Part shown: positions 1 to 14,400 of the stretch, piece after piece
Layout of the letters: each line of letters opens with the position of its first letter
Position numbering within the stretch: the stretch's first letter is position 1
DNA from: Heterobilharzia americana
Taxonomy: Eukaryota; Platyhelminthes; Trematoda; Strigeidida; Schistosomatidae
Reading direction: 5' to 3'
DNA length: 64,000 bases
NCBI GenBank assembly: GCA_944470555.2
Contig: OX104127.1
Location: forward strand, 128,279,113 to 128,343,112
Program-made: the position numbers and the translations under genes
Notes under the pieces: generated by a model
The model's database searches: none
Seen by the model: only the letters and a program-made list of their open reading frames with translations
Told to the model about the DNA's origin: nothing

Positions 1-1559
1 TATTCTGCTGTCAGGAATTTATTCGTTAGTACGCAAATAATAAGCTGAAGCACTCATGACACTAGTGTGTGTATATTCACTTATTTACTCCTATAGAGCC
101 GAGTGCATGGGCCATACCATGAACCAGCTTATACAACTCCTTCGCTACCACTACCTAACTTGGTTGACAAGGGGAGAATGGACATGCATCTTCAGCTCTG
201 TAACAAAACACTTGAGAAACTCAGGACATTTGGCTACTTTTGATGAGCCCTTCAATGTTTTGGATAAAATATGACCATGGTACTTGAAAGGAGTGAGTTA
301 AGACATCACGAAATAGCTGGAGCATTAGCGATTCAAAAGTTCAAACCATCATTAAGCGTTCAAAAGAAGTATGTACAGTCTCCTTCTTTGTCATAGCCAT
401 CGTAGAGTATCGACCATTCTAGATCATTTTCATGTGATGCCGTAACTTCTGTTTTCCTATCATTTTCTTTATTTCCCCATTTTAAACGCTTAAATAGACA
501 TCATGTAACTTTCCTCTGTCATGCGATTTATACTGATTTTCGACAGGAAATTACTCTGTAATATTCTCTCCTTTCTACTATGTATTCATGAATGTACATG
601 TAAGTGAATGATTTCGTTGAAAAGTTTTCCTTCACTGCAATCGTCTTGTCTACTTACCTATGATTAAATGGAGTTGTTTAGAAAGTTACAAAAAGTTTTC
701 TTAGAATATATGAAAATTATACTGTACTGTGGGAAATGTAGTTGTTTTACCTCCTGTGATTAACGCAACTCAAATTATGTACACGTTCATGTATTAGATA
801 ATCAGTCACACATACTGTGTGGAGACTAATGATACGGCATGGCTGGACATTCCTCGGTGGGAGAAGTGTTCGAACCCAGGAGCCACTGGTTAAAAGTTAA
901 CTGCTTAATTCAGTTAGTCATAACTCCACGTTAATTCTCACGATGACAAACGAATGATAGGTAAAATCTGTTGATAGTCTTCTTTATACATCAATATCTA
1001 ATCAATTTCTCTCTCAGTCTAGTTTATATTATTTCTATTTATGATGGTATCCAGTTTCTTTTCCATCTTACGTCATATGGAGGCGGCTAATAATATAACA
1101 AAAAATAAACATTTCAGTGACTTCATATAATGGATTAATTGATAGTTTACATTTTGTCAATCACCGGCTAATCTATCAACTGTGTTGTTACAATTTCATT
1201 TGGATTCAAGGTAACTTATTTAAAACAACTTTAGTATATTCACTTATGAGATTTGTATGGAATCCTTTGATTAGAAAGAAGTTTTGATTATGCATAGAAA
1301 TCAGCTGAAGAACTGATAAAAACCAAGGGTCACTGAATGTCTGTCTTGTTCTAGTTTACGAATACTCCGCAGTGTGTATCCCTGACCCAATGCATGAGTG
1401 ACCTTAGGGCAGTCATGTATTGAGGTGAACGCATTTTCACTTGGCTAGTGAGTTGGAATCCACTTATACACGTTTTCTAGTTTTGACCAATTTAGAGTAT
1501 AGTGTGACCATCTTTCTGTGTGTGTGTGTGGTTTCACTCCAGTTTTTGACTCAACTCTT
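1..1559. other. No gene seen
   Basis: AT-rich sequence with short chance frames only, apart from the possible SINE remnant near 840-960. Upstream exons of the unidentified gene could be here but I cannot point to one. Confidence 0.5.
840..960 (-). repeat. Possible tRNA-derived SINE remnant
   Basis: The minus strand contains CCTGGGTTCGAACACTTC, a B-box-like string after a decayed A-box region. Only one copy is seen, so the call is weak. Confidence 0.3.
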
Positions 1560-2400
1560 AATTCCAGGCCGGTTTTTAGGCCTGTGGTGGGTCGACTCCC
1601 TAGTCCATCATGAAACATCCAAGCAAAGCCTTCTCATGAAAACGAACACTCCTGACGGAGCATTCTATTTTAAGCTTCTTCAAACTGATCAGTGTTATTC
1701 CAGAACCCTCCAAACTCTCAAACTTCAGTGGATTTACATTCATCGGCTAGTCGGTTTGTTGGTCCTGGTTATCTCGCCCTGTTTAGGCATAAGTGGGAAG
1801 CGTCTCACTCAAGTCTTTACAGTCATTGCAGACTTGACTGCAAGTCACCTTTCCGAAAAAGTTTTTTAGGAGGCTTGGTCCATGAACCCATAATGCCGAC
1901 AGATTAACAGTAGCAGCTCTCCTTGGGCTAATAAGTTGCACTCAAGGCTATAGGGTAACGACACCGATGTTCCGGACTGAATATCACTCGCCTTAGCATG
2001 GTAAGACTGCATCCATCTCCGGGGATTGTCTCAAAAACAATGACCACCGGGATTAGAAAACTGGATTCATCTTTACTTTCGGTCTCCCTAGTCCCAAGGC
2101 TCTGACAGCCAAAGAAATAATTTTTTCTCGCAAGCCCCATGCTATTGATCTCGCATATATTGATCTCATAGGTTGTGGTCTTCGATACGTCAACTTAACG
2201 GGGCGTTGACTGATATCCAGAGCGGCCTCGAGGAGGCTAATGTGGTACGCAACTAGTCTTACCCCGGAGAACAAGAAACCCCTGTTTTCATGGGTCAGTA
2301 GCATTAATCCAGCACCACTTAGCTGCTCCTTGTGAAGCTTCTTCATATTGACATCATGGCACATATGTTTGGAGAGGATGTATGCTGTTCAGAAAGTCAT
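1560..2400. other. Unclassified, less AT-rich block
   Basis: Visibly richer in C and G than its flanks and open in several overlapping frames on both strands (for example 1441-1869 + and 2053-2364 -), which usually means a repeat rather than a gene. It contains CCAGGCCGGTTTTTAGGCC and GGGGCGTTGACTG. I see no known domain and no second copy in the window. Confidence 0.35.
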
Positions 2401-3355
2401 AGTTACTCCTGAGTTTGAGTGCGATCACTGTTCATGTTAACCAGTGACATGGTGTAAACACCGAAAATCACTTTATAATGATCAACTGATATTTTCTTGC
2501 TTGCTCCTCAAGAATGAGGGATGCGTACAGAAATACTTCATTCACGAAATTAATTCCATTGTGAACGTGCTTAAACTTAGTTTTCTCAGGGAGTTAGAAT
2601 GTACCTTTTTATCCTATATTGCGTTTAAATGGACTGCAATTACCCAACGTTTGTGACACATGTGGATCAAAATAGAATTTTATGACTAAAAATTGGTATT
2701 TGTAGCAGCCACTTTAGAAATGTCTTCAAAATAATTTTATTGGTACCTTTTCCGAATCTTTTCTAATCTCTCTACTAACCAGTACGAAAGATTGTTGCAT
2801 GTACAAATCGTGACTGGTCAAGTAGTCCTCACCTATATACCGTTATCATGTATTTTTGTGTACGACACATAAACGTTTAGCAGAATCCGTCCTTTGTTAA
2901 GGGTTTAATTTCAAGCAAACTTTTGTTAAGTAGTTTTCTGAACCTTAAACAGATATGTACTTAATTTCTACTGAAATATATATTTCTTCCATATGTCTAC
3001 ATTCTATAGCAATAAATTATCAAAGACTGAGTTCCGTCTGTGATCATACTCCATTCAAGCTAATCAAAAACCGCAGTTAGACAGACTAGCTGAAGTTTTT
3101 GTATCTCTCCTCACGCCTTGCAAAGCAGCTGGTCGTTTTTCAGAATCAATAAGGTTGTGTAGATGTGTGATACTAACTGGAATTTTAAACTGCCGCTTTT
3201 TATATTCATCAGCATTGGGAGAGGTGAACTAATTAACAAAAATAGACAAAATACGGTTCTCATATTGGAAGGAAACCATAAGAAAAAGGTTCAGAGTTTG
3301 TTCAGGTGAGGGACTGATAGTTTACATTCCTACGAGAGAGTTGCTTTATCTGCCA
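2401..3355. other. No gene supported
   Basis: A frame at 2444-2656 follows a good pyrimidine tract ending CTCAAG near 2510, but no convincing donor follows. Otherwise featureless. Confidence 0.4.
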
Positions 3356-5575
3356 TATCATTATTAATTGTCCCATGGGTTCCTAGCAGTATATAGCAAT
3401 TCACTAACACGTCTCCATTACACCCCTCTTCTCTCAAATCGTTTCAACCTGACTCCAAGTCTCTCCACAACCTCTCATTTCTTCCTCACACCATCTCCTC
3501 CATGTCACCCTCACCTCGGACGACCAACTCACCGTTTACCATCTGGCTTCCACTCCACGGTCTGGTCTGACACGTGATGTCCCCGAATGGTCTTCTCAGT
3601 GCATGCCCAATCCATCTCCACTCCCTTCTGCATATTTCTTCAGACATGGCTTCTTGCTTTGTTGGTTCGTTGCCAGACAGCCAAAATTTCTTGTTGCTTA
3701 TTCTTATTATTGTTCTGGCCATCTGAACTTCAGTAACGAGCCAACGTAGGCAGTTGTTGATGAATGTCTGTAGTTTGTTGGAAATCCCTTTCGAAGCGCA
3801 CCACCAAGTCTCTCAACCATCACATAGAAGCACTGACTTCCTTGACTGAATTGGTGTTGAAAATCGGGATGTTGTTCACGTTTTCTACTGAGTGCAGTAG
3901 ATCTCCTCAATGGTTTCAGATTAATGTAGGAAGGCCTGGCCTGTCTTGCTCTCTCCGATCCTGGCTGTTTTCACGTCCTCATCTGTGCCTGTGCCACCTG
4001 TGATTGAGACAGTGCTGCCTAGATAGGTGAAAGAGGTTATTTCCTTCAAGTTTCTCCCGTTGATGGTGAATGGTGCTTGTCGTTGGTGATGGTGATGGTG
4101 TTGGTGTTGGTGTTGGTGGTGTTGGTTGGGCATCTTCATCACATCTACCTCTGTCTTCTCTACATTCACTTGAAGTCCCGTCTGCCTTCGTTGCCGCGCC
4201 TCTTCTGTCAACTTCTTGCATTTCGCCCTTAGATCTTCGAGTTTGTGCCACACTAGACACGAGTCATCATTGGCGACGAAATCCAAATCTTCTAGGATCT
4301 TCTCCCCAGTCCAGCCAGCCTACCCCCCCCCCCCACCCGCTCTTCTCACTCCTCACAGTTGTCTGCTACATGATCCAGTCTACCACAATCAGGAGAGTGA
4401 TTGGTGATAGTGGATGGTAGCCTTGTTTCACTCCTGTCTTCACTTCGAAAGCATCACTGAGCTTTCCATTGTGAATTACTTGGCTGGCATGTGGTGTCTT
4501 CATATAGATGTTGAATGAGGTTGATAATGATATGTGGCAATGAAACTGTAGTGTTGAATCAGCTGCTTGTCGAGTAACTTGTCGGTTGACGCTGTCGAAG
4601 GTCTTTTCAAAGTTGATGAAGTTGAGGTGATGTAGAGAGTTGAATGCCACTCTATACTCTGTTCTATGATGATGCGTATCGTAGTGTTGCAATTTGTTCC
4701 GTACATGATTTGTACTTCCTGAGTACAGCCAGCCAGCCTGTTCCGATCATATTTTTGAATCTAGCACATTGTTTAGTCCCTCCAGGATGATTCGGCTTTA
4801 TATTTTGTTTGCTCTGGGTGAACAGGAGCATGATTCCTCACCAGTTCCTGCAAACACTTAGGTCTCTCTTCTTCGGGAGTTTGACAAGTTAGTCCTTCTT
4901 CCAATAGCCTGGTACCTTCCCTTCCTTCCACACCTTCTGCAGTAGTGATGTGAGCATGTCCGCACTTGTCTCTGCATCTGCTCTCAGTGCTTCTGTCAAG
5001 ATTCCATCTGGTCCTGATGCTTTCCTACATTTCAGTAGCTTTATGGTGCTCAGGACTTCGACTTTCGTTGGAGGGTTTATGTTCACTTGTGGTTCTGAGG
5101 CTGCTAATGGTATTTCCGGACGAAGTGCAGGTGGTGGTCGATTCGAGAGCTTTTTGAAGTGGTCGTTCCATTGTTTCTTTTGTTTCTCTCCTTTGGTAAA
5201 TAGATTTCACTCACCATCTTTTCTTGGTTTCATCTGTGTTGATCTCTTCCCAGATAGCAACCTGGTTATTTGATACAATGTTGTCAGGTCTCTGTTCCTC
5301 CTACCTGCAGCCTGTTCTGCTTCACTTGCCAATGTGTCGTAGAAGTGTCTTTTGTCTTTCCGTTCGCTCCTCTCCACTTCTTTGTCCAGTGTAGTGTTTT
5401 ATACATTGTGTTCAGTTCCTCTTTTCTTCGTCCATCCTTGCACTGGTTTATCTTCTGCTTCACCATCTACCTCTCCTCTATCAGCTTCCATGTGTCCGTC
5501 GAGATCCATTCCATTCCTTGTCTTCTTTCATCTTCCTTCCTAATACGGTTATGCAGGTTTCTTTACATATCTCTT
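3356..5575 (-). mobile_element. RTE-like non-LTR retrotransposon, copy A (5'-truncated, coding-dead)
   Basis: On the minus strand the element reads reverse-transcriptase blocks in order: LLKCRKASGPDGILTEAL (RT motif around 5000), INFEKTFDSVNRQ (palm region, about 4610), GVKQGY-HPLSPITLL-DWIM (about 4400), FVANDD (YXDD position, about 4275), FTYLGSTVSI (about 4045), and RRWIGHALRRP with a GRPRVTWRR-type C-terminus. This is the layout of RTE-clade elements. Frames break repeatedly: a TAG follows DWIM, a frameshift lies after QAFLH, and more follow. It ends with a short (TAA)-type tail at about 3358. It is the longest of four copies. A C13 homopolymer lies at about 4324-4336. Confidence 0.85.
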
Positions 5576-5907
5576 TCATCTGCCTATATTGATCTTTTTT
5601 TCGGATTGAAACACAGATTTCGTCATTTTGTCTAACTTTGTCATTTACAACCAATGATATTTAGTAAAATTGTATCTCATTTGATTTCGATCTTGATTCA
5701 TATCAGAATTTTTTAGTTATTCGCAAGGGTAAGTTATCACTATGGATTCAGTATACCAATCATCATTTGTTATCAAGAATTAAACTGAACTCAATATTTC
5801 GCCACTTATCAAATGACATTGCATGTCAAGCGAGTGGTTCTAATTCCCGAATTTGTCTAGGGCACAGTCAGAAAAGTGACACTACCTGTTATCACACTGC
5901 TTTGCAG

Positions 5908-6105
5908 AATTGCATGAAACTAAATTAATATTTTTTGATCTTAAACACTTCATTTCATTGGAAACTGCATTCACTCTACAGTTTTGTAAAGTTACTTCTC
6001 CTTTAATCAACACGAATTCGGAACGTGAATTTCAAATGGCTTTGGATATATTCCAGAAGAGGAGGTGTAAAGATGAAGGCCTAGTCACTTCAGGGCCTAG
6101 GAAAA
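5908..6105 (+). CDS. Unidentified gene, internal exon a
   Basis: The acceptor is ACTGCTTTGCAG and the donor AAAAG|GTGAGA. Length is 198 nt, phase 1 to 1. Encodes an LHETKLIFFDLKHFISLE... segment ending KDEGLVTSGPRK. No recognised domain. An upstream in-frame stop at 5877 shows the frame needs an acceptor near here. Confidence 0.5.
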
Positions 6106-7677
6106 GGTGAGACCTTTGTTAGAGAGTTCAGTAAAGCAACTTTTCTAGAACTACACAGTTCTGAAATCTAAATTTTTAATTTCAACGTCACTGATTGCTT
6201 TTGGTTACTGATAACCTCGGTGATACATGGATCCATTCCTATGACTTGGTATGAAACAGAAATCAGGTAGAGAAATAAAACAGTTAGTATTAACAAATGG
6301 GAATGAAATTCGCAACATGTTTCATCTTCGCAGATTATAAAAGCATTACATTCAACCTTCATTTCAGTTTTATATCTTATCATTACTGTATTGCATTCAA
6401 AACATTTTAAACCTTGTTTGTAGCTTTCAGCATAGACCAAAATCATCTAACAGAGTACTAGAAACCAAGGTAAATAAGAAAGTTATTTGTCTGTTTGTTT
6501 ATTTTCAATAATCTTTCACATACCTTTTTAAAGTAATGGAATTTTGAACTCAATATGAACCAATAAGCAGGTTGAATTACTTGGAAGACTATGGAATTCA
6601 CAAACTGCCTTTGGTACTGATGCCGAGAATTTTTAAATTGACTTTGCAAAAATTTAGTTTGAGTTCAGTAAATTGTAAACTTCTGGTAGGTATTAAGATA
6701 TTTCAAAGGCCAATATACCCATGAAGTAGAGTAGCAGTTACCGAGTTAGCCTTGTTAGTGGTCACAGATAATCATATTTGATGAGAAACGAAATGCCACC
6801 AAGTTAAGCATTCCACACTCTGTGATCGCCAGTATTTGTTTTTAATTGGCATGGATTTGTGACAGCATCAGGCATTGGAATGGTCAGAAATCTTTATTCC
6901 ATTTCTGTGAGTTAAAACAGACGAGTCAGCTGCTGTGCTTCAATAAAGTTAAAGCAACATAGGATAACATGTCATTTGAGGTTTATGAGGATTTTATTTT
7001 CGAGGATGTATTCAACATGCACTGAAATCAGTTGCGGAAGTAGTGAAAGCATGGAGGCACTAGGTAGTTGTTTCGTTGTAGTATAAAACTCTTCAGCAGA
7101 AGCTGGGACCCATGGGGTCAACCAGCATCAAGAAAAGTGGATGCGAACTGAAAACCTCGGATGACACTCGCACTATGTCACGAAATGACAGAAGTAGGGG
7201 ACTGTGAACTACTGAAGTCCGACCCAGTGACTAAGTGGTTAACGTGTTCGCAGTGAGTTCGGGCTCTAACCAGGTAGCAGGTGTTTACTGCTGAGAAGTC
7301 ACACACTAAGACGAAACAGCTGTTTAGTACTCCTAGGTTTTCAATAGTTCTCCAAATGACGTCAGTTCGTGATGAATACTTCCTCAAAATTAAAATCCCC
7401 ATTACCCTCAAAATAAATTTTATAATAGTTATTCTGGTGTTGTATTTACATGTTGTACTTTGGAATAAAGTTTATCTTTCTTCACTTTCTCTATCACTGT
7501 CTTATACACACAAACGAATGTATGCAAACACAGTTAAATTGCAAAAGAAAGTGTTTTTGTTTCTCACCTTTCTTCTTCTATATCGTTTGCTTTCAGTGTG
7601 AAGTCGTATTTAACTAGCTCACTCACCAATTCATAGATTCAATCATCCGGTTCTCTACAGTGTATTTCTGAGCAATA

Positions 7678-7738
<61 letters not shown>

Positions 7739-8419
7739 GAGTCAGCGCAGTAACTATTCATACCAAGTCATTCAAATGTATTGTCTATTATAGTCATAGT
7801 TTTCATCTAATGTACTTTATACTTTCACCATTACTATTATTAATAGTGTTATTGCTGTTATAACTAAGACAGTTACTGATAAAATAGTCAAGGTTACTGC
7901 CTCTCTATTGTATTCAGTGTCTAACTAAGGAATAATTATCAGCTAAAAAGTGATAAAGCTTAACAGTAGCTACTTATACTTTTCTGACGACAATGCTGCA
8001 CTGCGCTGTTAACAAACTATGTATGTGAGTGGAAGTACCAAGATACATAAATAAGGATTGATGGGTTAATTTACTTCTTTCGGAGACAAAAATTCAGTCG
8101 ATTTCATCGTCTATCTTCACATTTCTTTCTAATCGTCTTATTTTAGCATAAGTCATTGAGATGCCGTATCTATGGGAACTGTAATCATCAAATGTTAGTT
8201 GACTGAAACTCCCGTTTTCAAAGTATTAAAGAGGGTATCAACTGTTTCGAAGTATGACATACCTAAAAAACAGACAAATGAAATTACAATCTATCATAGT
8301 GCCCAAGAGTTACACTTATATTTGACAGCACTACAGGATTAACACTATGTAGGATCCCTGTCAGTGATTAGTTCTATCAACCTGTTTGAAATGATCTAAT
8401 CAAAAGCAGTTTTCACTTA

Positions 8420-8484
<65 letters not shown>

Positions 8485-11400
8485 TATGAAGAGTGCTATG
8501 GGTCCGTTGTAGGATTTTAATCATGTTAGAAAGTTAAACAATTTTGAAGTTAAAATGTATAAAAACTGCTGATATACTATTATTACCGGTGTTTAGAAAT
8601 ATCAATGAGAACAAAAAGTGCAACCGAATTTTGTTGCAAATTTCGATGAAAAAAAGATGACAAAAGAGAATGGAGTCACCAAATGGTGAGAAAATGGTAA
8701 AATCATTTCACAAGTTAGACAAAATAAGTTAAGGTTAAGTAACTTTGTGCTACTTAAGACCATTAAAACCCGAGAGTAGAACTTGTGTAGTGAGGTTAGG
8801 AGTTTATAGTAAACTAGAAAAAGAAACTGGACTCGCACAACAAAGTCAAGTAAAAAGCTCAACAACATGGTATTTGATTTAGGTGGTTCTTTGAAGTTAG
8901 TCTCGTTCTTAAGACCATGTAAATAGCAAATAATTGAACCACTGAAAATATTTATACAACAGAGATGGAGAATAATTGAAGCTGGATGAAATATATGAAT
9001 AAAACGCAGCATTTTTGCCCCTCTGATGTTTATCCTTTTCAGTGTACCTACGAATCATAAAACATAGCCAGAGATAACATGATCAAACGAAGCTAAATGA
9101 TATCAATCTATTACAAAGCTTTCACGCTTAATTCATCACTGATAGCAGCTTCGTCTTTGAATTATTACAGCTACAATAAAATCGGTGCATCACGAGCAAA
9201 TGATCAGAAGAAGTACATCCAAACACACAGATCAACGTAGAACCTTACACAGAAGTACTCCAGTTCAAGTGGCCACACGTCACAGTGGCTTGCTGAGAAA
9301 TGGTGGATAGAAAAATAATGATATTAGAGTGAAGATATGTGTGAGAGTGGAGGGTAAAAATGAATCAACGTTTGGGGGATACTCGAAATTTCACATCGTG
9401 TCGAAAACCTGAACCAGATGGTCTACATGCTTTACCTATGTCAGATCAACACTGGAAGACTTCATGGACTGGTGTTACATCTTAGTCTAGTCAATTTTTA
9501 TATTTGTTTCATGCTAACTCTACCTTCGATATTGTTGTGTATTGGATCAGTTTGTGATTAGGCGTGTATAATACATTTCGAGCCATCTCAGTTGGTGAAG
9601 ATTACCAACCTCGTATGACTTCTGTGCAATTTAACATGCGATTGGTAGCTACAAATCAGTCTATAGGTTTGTCTTGAATTTACACTAGATGAGAAAGAGT
9701 AACAGTTCATCACCAATGTAATGTTTACCCTGCCAGTGAGCGTCAGAAGCATGTTAGAGGTGTTATTTTGCAACCCATTGCTGACTATCATCAAAACACT
9801 AGACAAATATGATGGCTCTAGATATCATATTGTTCAGCCTTTTGGTCACTTAATACTTCTTGTTTAACAGGGTGAGATAGCTACAGTGTTCACATTGCTT
9901 GACGCTGGTCATTATCAGACAGTTGAAACAAGTATTTAACTTTATTTAAAATACAGTGACATTATGTAGACGGTATCAATCATGAACCAATGCACTGATG
10001 CATTCAAAAATAGCTAGAAAATATAGCGCTATATTTTCACACTTTTCTTGACCGCTAACTAATATTTACTTACCGATACCGATAACAATAAGCTCTAAAA
10101 TCTTCAGATTTTACTAAAAGGAAGGCAATAAAGCGTTTCTTTTACCTGTGTAATATCCGACATTCATACCTACTGAAGTGCATTGTAAATTTAAAAAAAT
10201 AACTTATAGCTTTGCAAAACTAAATTATTTGACATGAGCTTAAGTTCAGCATCTGCCCTATCCTACTAGACTCAATGAGAAGAACAGTGCATGGGAAGGT
10301 TTTTCGACGTAACCTCCAAACTTATAATTTGAGAAATATGAGTATTGAGTAACAACAGGCTTATCTCTCATTTATTGGACCGAATCATCTCTTTAACCTT
10401 ATTCTCATGGTCATACTTATTGGCTCACTCACTACTCAGGTCTGACGTGTGAATTTGGAATATCCTGCATAATGACTGCCTCAATTTATTTATCTTTCTG
10501 TTTTTGCGCTGTAGTATATATACTTTAATATCTAACTTACTAATTTATCTGTCTATTTAGCCTGGTAACAGTTTTCGCTACTTTGATTCTATTTCACGTC
10601 GTTTTTAGAGACTTCTAATATGGTTTCTGAATCACTGGCTGTTTCAGTTCAAGGTCATTCTGTTTCCTAAACCAGTCCTATTCGAAGTGACTCTGTGTTA
10701 CATCTGTGGTTTCAACCTTAAAAAATCTCGGATAGGGGATAAGTTTTCTACAAGTTGGAATATCTTTAAGGTATAACTATACTTGGAGACAACTTTAGCT
10801 TTATAAAAACCACTAAACAGATTCGTAAGCATTAACAGTGTGAAACCTAGATTTACTGCATGACGGTTCAAGTGTCTACCCCTCATATCAGTGAGCCAAG
10901 GTATAAGGTGATGAGAAGAAAGAGGTGGAGATATTTTAAGTTGGTATCTGTCAAGGTCTGACATCAGTTGGAGACCTACTGAAGACATGACAACACCGTA
11001 CGGCAGTTCTGTTCTGGTGTGGGACTCCTCAGAAGTGCTCACTGGTGACCCCACCAGGGGCGAACGCAGAACCCTCATGTTTCACGCAGAGGATGTTACC
11101 ATTTAGTCACTGAGTCGGAGTTCAGTGGTTTAACTTCTTTTATTTCTCTCACTTTGCAATGTAACACAAAATCTTCATCCAATGTCATCGTTAAATAATT
11201 GTCTTTACGTCCGAATTGATTTGTCCCACCAGTTTCATTAGAAAGTTGGGAAATCTTGTCTCAAAACAAGTCACTACTCAGCACTGGACAGTGATTCAAT
11301 TGGTAAGTTTTGGGAAGATTTATTGATTATTTTTCTATTAAATACGGTAATCAAAAGTTGTAAACAACTAGTCGATGAAAAAAGGAGGGGTTAGAAGAAA

Positions 11401-14400
11401 CTGTGTAGTGTAAAATAAGTGTTAATATGAAGAAAAGACGTGGATATATGTGAAAAACCACGACTGACCGTGAACTGTATCATCTAGCATCTTTGTAAAC
11501 ATCTGCTTTTGTTGCCATGTTTACATCGGTCAGAAAATCTGCTTTCTTAACAGTAGTCAGTAAGTGTGGCATCATGAAATGATACAGTGTTTTAGATTGC
11601 TCAACCTTATCCTTCCTCCAGCCTATCCTAACCTAGTCAGCATTATGCAAGCATTGTAATTTAGGATCCGATTATACACAGACTCGATGTCATATCACTT
11701 GGAGAAACAGTCAGCATACTGAAAATGGAATTTTTCACACTACGATATACGCTTCAAATTTTCGTCTACCTAAATAGATCAATGAAAGATACTTTGATCG
11801 TCGTTGATATCAATGAACAAAAGCATAAATAATTAACATAAATCTATGTGTATAAATAACAGTTCATTTATCTTCGGTTTATTTATACCAATAACTATAA
11901 TCTCATATCTTAAAATTGACCTTAAATCTAATTTTCTTATCAAGTTCATCTAACTTCAGTTTTGACAATCGTTGACTGCTAATTTGACTTACTTTCATGT
12001 TGAGTTGAACAATGACAAATATGTTTTTATTACATATCTATTTTAATATGATTTATATAAGATAATATATTCAATTTAAGTTTTCACTTGACTCTAACTC
12101 ACTCTATTCCTATTTCTCTCTGACCCTTTTCATCTCATCCAGAAACAACCTAGTAAACTTAATCAGTTATCTCCTTGCTTCATTCTCTTACGCTTTTCCT
12201 GCACTTATATACATTTATGTGTACATATACCGCATAAATTCATGCTTAGGAAAAAAATCACCTCCCACTGATAATCACTAAGACTCAATTCGTGCATAAT
12301 CATCATAACTAACAGTGGTAGTAATTTAATGAGATTTCAATAAAATTATTATTCTGTTTTTCACTTCCAATAATTTTTTTTGTAAAACATGAACAAAAAC
12401 AAAACAATACCAGCTAAATTTTATTGTCAAAAAGAATGAAATTGGAAGTATAAAATAAGAAGCCAAAATAATAAGTAGTGACTACAGTGGAACAAAATTA
12501 ACCGTCTATAAGTATTCCATTGACAATAGTAGAATTATTAAATTATTTCCTTTTTGTTTGAGTGTTTGTTTTTACTTTAGAAAAATTAATAATTTAACAT
12601 GTGCGCGCATTTCAGACGATTACTGCTGTGATTTTTTGTTTTGTTTTGTTCAATGCACATAGTAACCTGATTGAAGGATGGATGCATTGGCCAAATTTGT
12701 TATCCTTTTTACGCCTATCTATCAACTAACATATTACTATCGCATACTGAGAAAGAGACAAGTAACACATGACAATAATAGGGATGATGATGATAAGCAG
12801 AGCTATAATGCCTTCAAAATAGAAATAAAACTAGTTAATCATTTTATTTTCTTAAATAAAAGTGCATTTACAACAGAATTTATGATTTTATTCAAATCTA
12901 TAAGCTATATAGACTTGAATTATCACAGTTCTTGTCATTTTTACGGATATTCATATGAAATGAGTCTGATCATTCATTGTTTCTAAGTGGTTTGATGTTA
13001 TTGGTTTACCTAAGATGTGTTGAGCATGAGGGTAAAGTGATTTATTGATTTTTCGCATGTTTTTTACAAGTAATTTTACTGATGAAGTAATTCACTTCAA
13101 CTAGGCTCTAGTGAATAGTCTACCTTGATAATAAGGAGACGTAAACAGTTGAAGATAATCAGTGTTTAAAATACGATTTTGTTTGAACACTTTTTCCCTG
13201 AGTTGGTAAAGCATAAAATCAATGATCTGAAAATTCCTTCGCAAAGACTGTCTATAGCTCTCATTCTGTTTCTGCATGTCCTGCTATTTGAACATATAAA
13301 AACATTTCTTTGTGAGGAGACATCATCTAGAAAATCACTGAAACTAAAAGAATATTGAGCAGTTATACCCTTTGTATTCTCTGCCTCATTCAACAACTAT
13401 GTGAAGACACCACATGCCAGCCAAGTAATTCACAATGGGAAGCTCAGTGATGCTTTCGAAGTGAAGACAGGAGTGAAACAAGGCTGCCACCCACTATCAC
13501 CAATCACTCTCCTGATTGTGGTAGACTGGATCATGTAGCAGACAACTGTGAGGAGTGAGAAGAGCGGGTGGGGGGGGGGGGTAGGCTGGCTGGACTGGGG
13601 AGAAGATCCTAGAAGATTTGGATTTCGTCGCCAATGATGACTCGTGTCTAGTGTGGCACAAACTCGAAGATCTAAGGGCGAAATGCAAGAAGTTGACAGA
13701 AGAGGCGCGGCAACGAAGGCAGACGGGACTTCAAGTGAATGTAGAGAAGACAGAGGTAGATGTGATGAAGATGCCCAACCAACACCACCAACACCAACAC
13801 CAACACCAACACCATCACCAACGACAAGCACCATTCACCATCAACGGGAGAAACTTGAAGGAAATAACCTCTTTCACCTATCTAGGCAGCACTGTCTCAA
13901 TCACAGGTGGCACAGGCACAGATGAGGACGTGAAAACAGCCAGGATCGGAGAGAGCAAGACAGGCCAGGCCTTCCTACATTAATCTGAAACCATTGAGGA
14001 GATCTACTGCACTCAGTAGAAAACGTGAACAACATCCCGATTTTCAACACCAATTCAGTCAAGGAAGTCAGTGCTTCTATGTGATGGTTGAGAGACTTGG
14101 TGGTGCGCTTCGAAAGGGATTTCCAACAAACTACAGACATTCATCAACAACTGCCTACGTTGGCTCGTTACTGAAGTTCAGATGGCCAGAACAATAATAA
14201 GAATAAGCAACAAGAAATTTTGGCTGTCTGGCAACGAACCAACAAAGCAAGAAGCCATGTCTGAAGAAATATGCAGAAGGGAGTGGAGATGGATTGGGCA
14301 TGCACTGAGAAGACCATTCGGGGACATCACGTGTCAGACCAGACCGTGGAGTGGAAGCCAGATGGTAAACGGTGAGTTGGTCGTCCGAGGTGAGGGTGAC

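Noticed and set aside
2444..2656. Possible upstream exon of the unidentified gene
   Set aside because: Good pyrimidine tract upstream, but no acceptable donor with the required phase.
4070..4420. 116-codon plus frame with GVGVGVG run
   Set aside because: Antisense shadow of the HQ repeat in RTE copy A; equivalents appear in all RTE copies.
8602..9012. 136-codon minus-strand open frame
   Set aside because: Composition is Phe/Leu/Ser-rich from AT-rich DNA, with no domain, no splice context and no repeat relation.
12678..12986. 102-codon plus frame with a DDDD run
   Set aside because: Asp run and tyrosines come from simple sequence; no domain and no exon structure.
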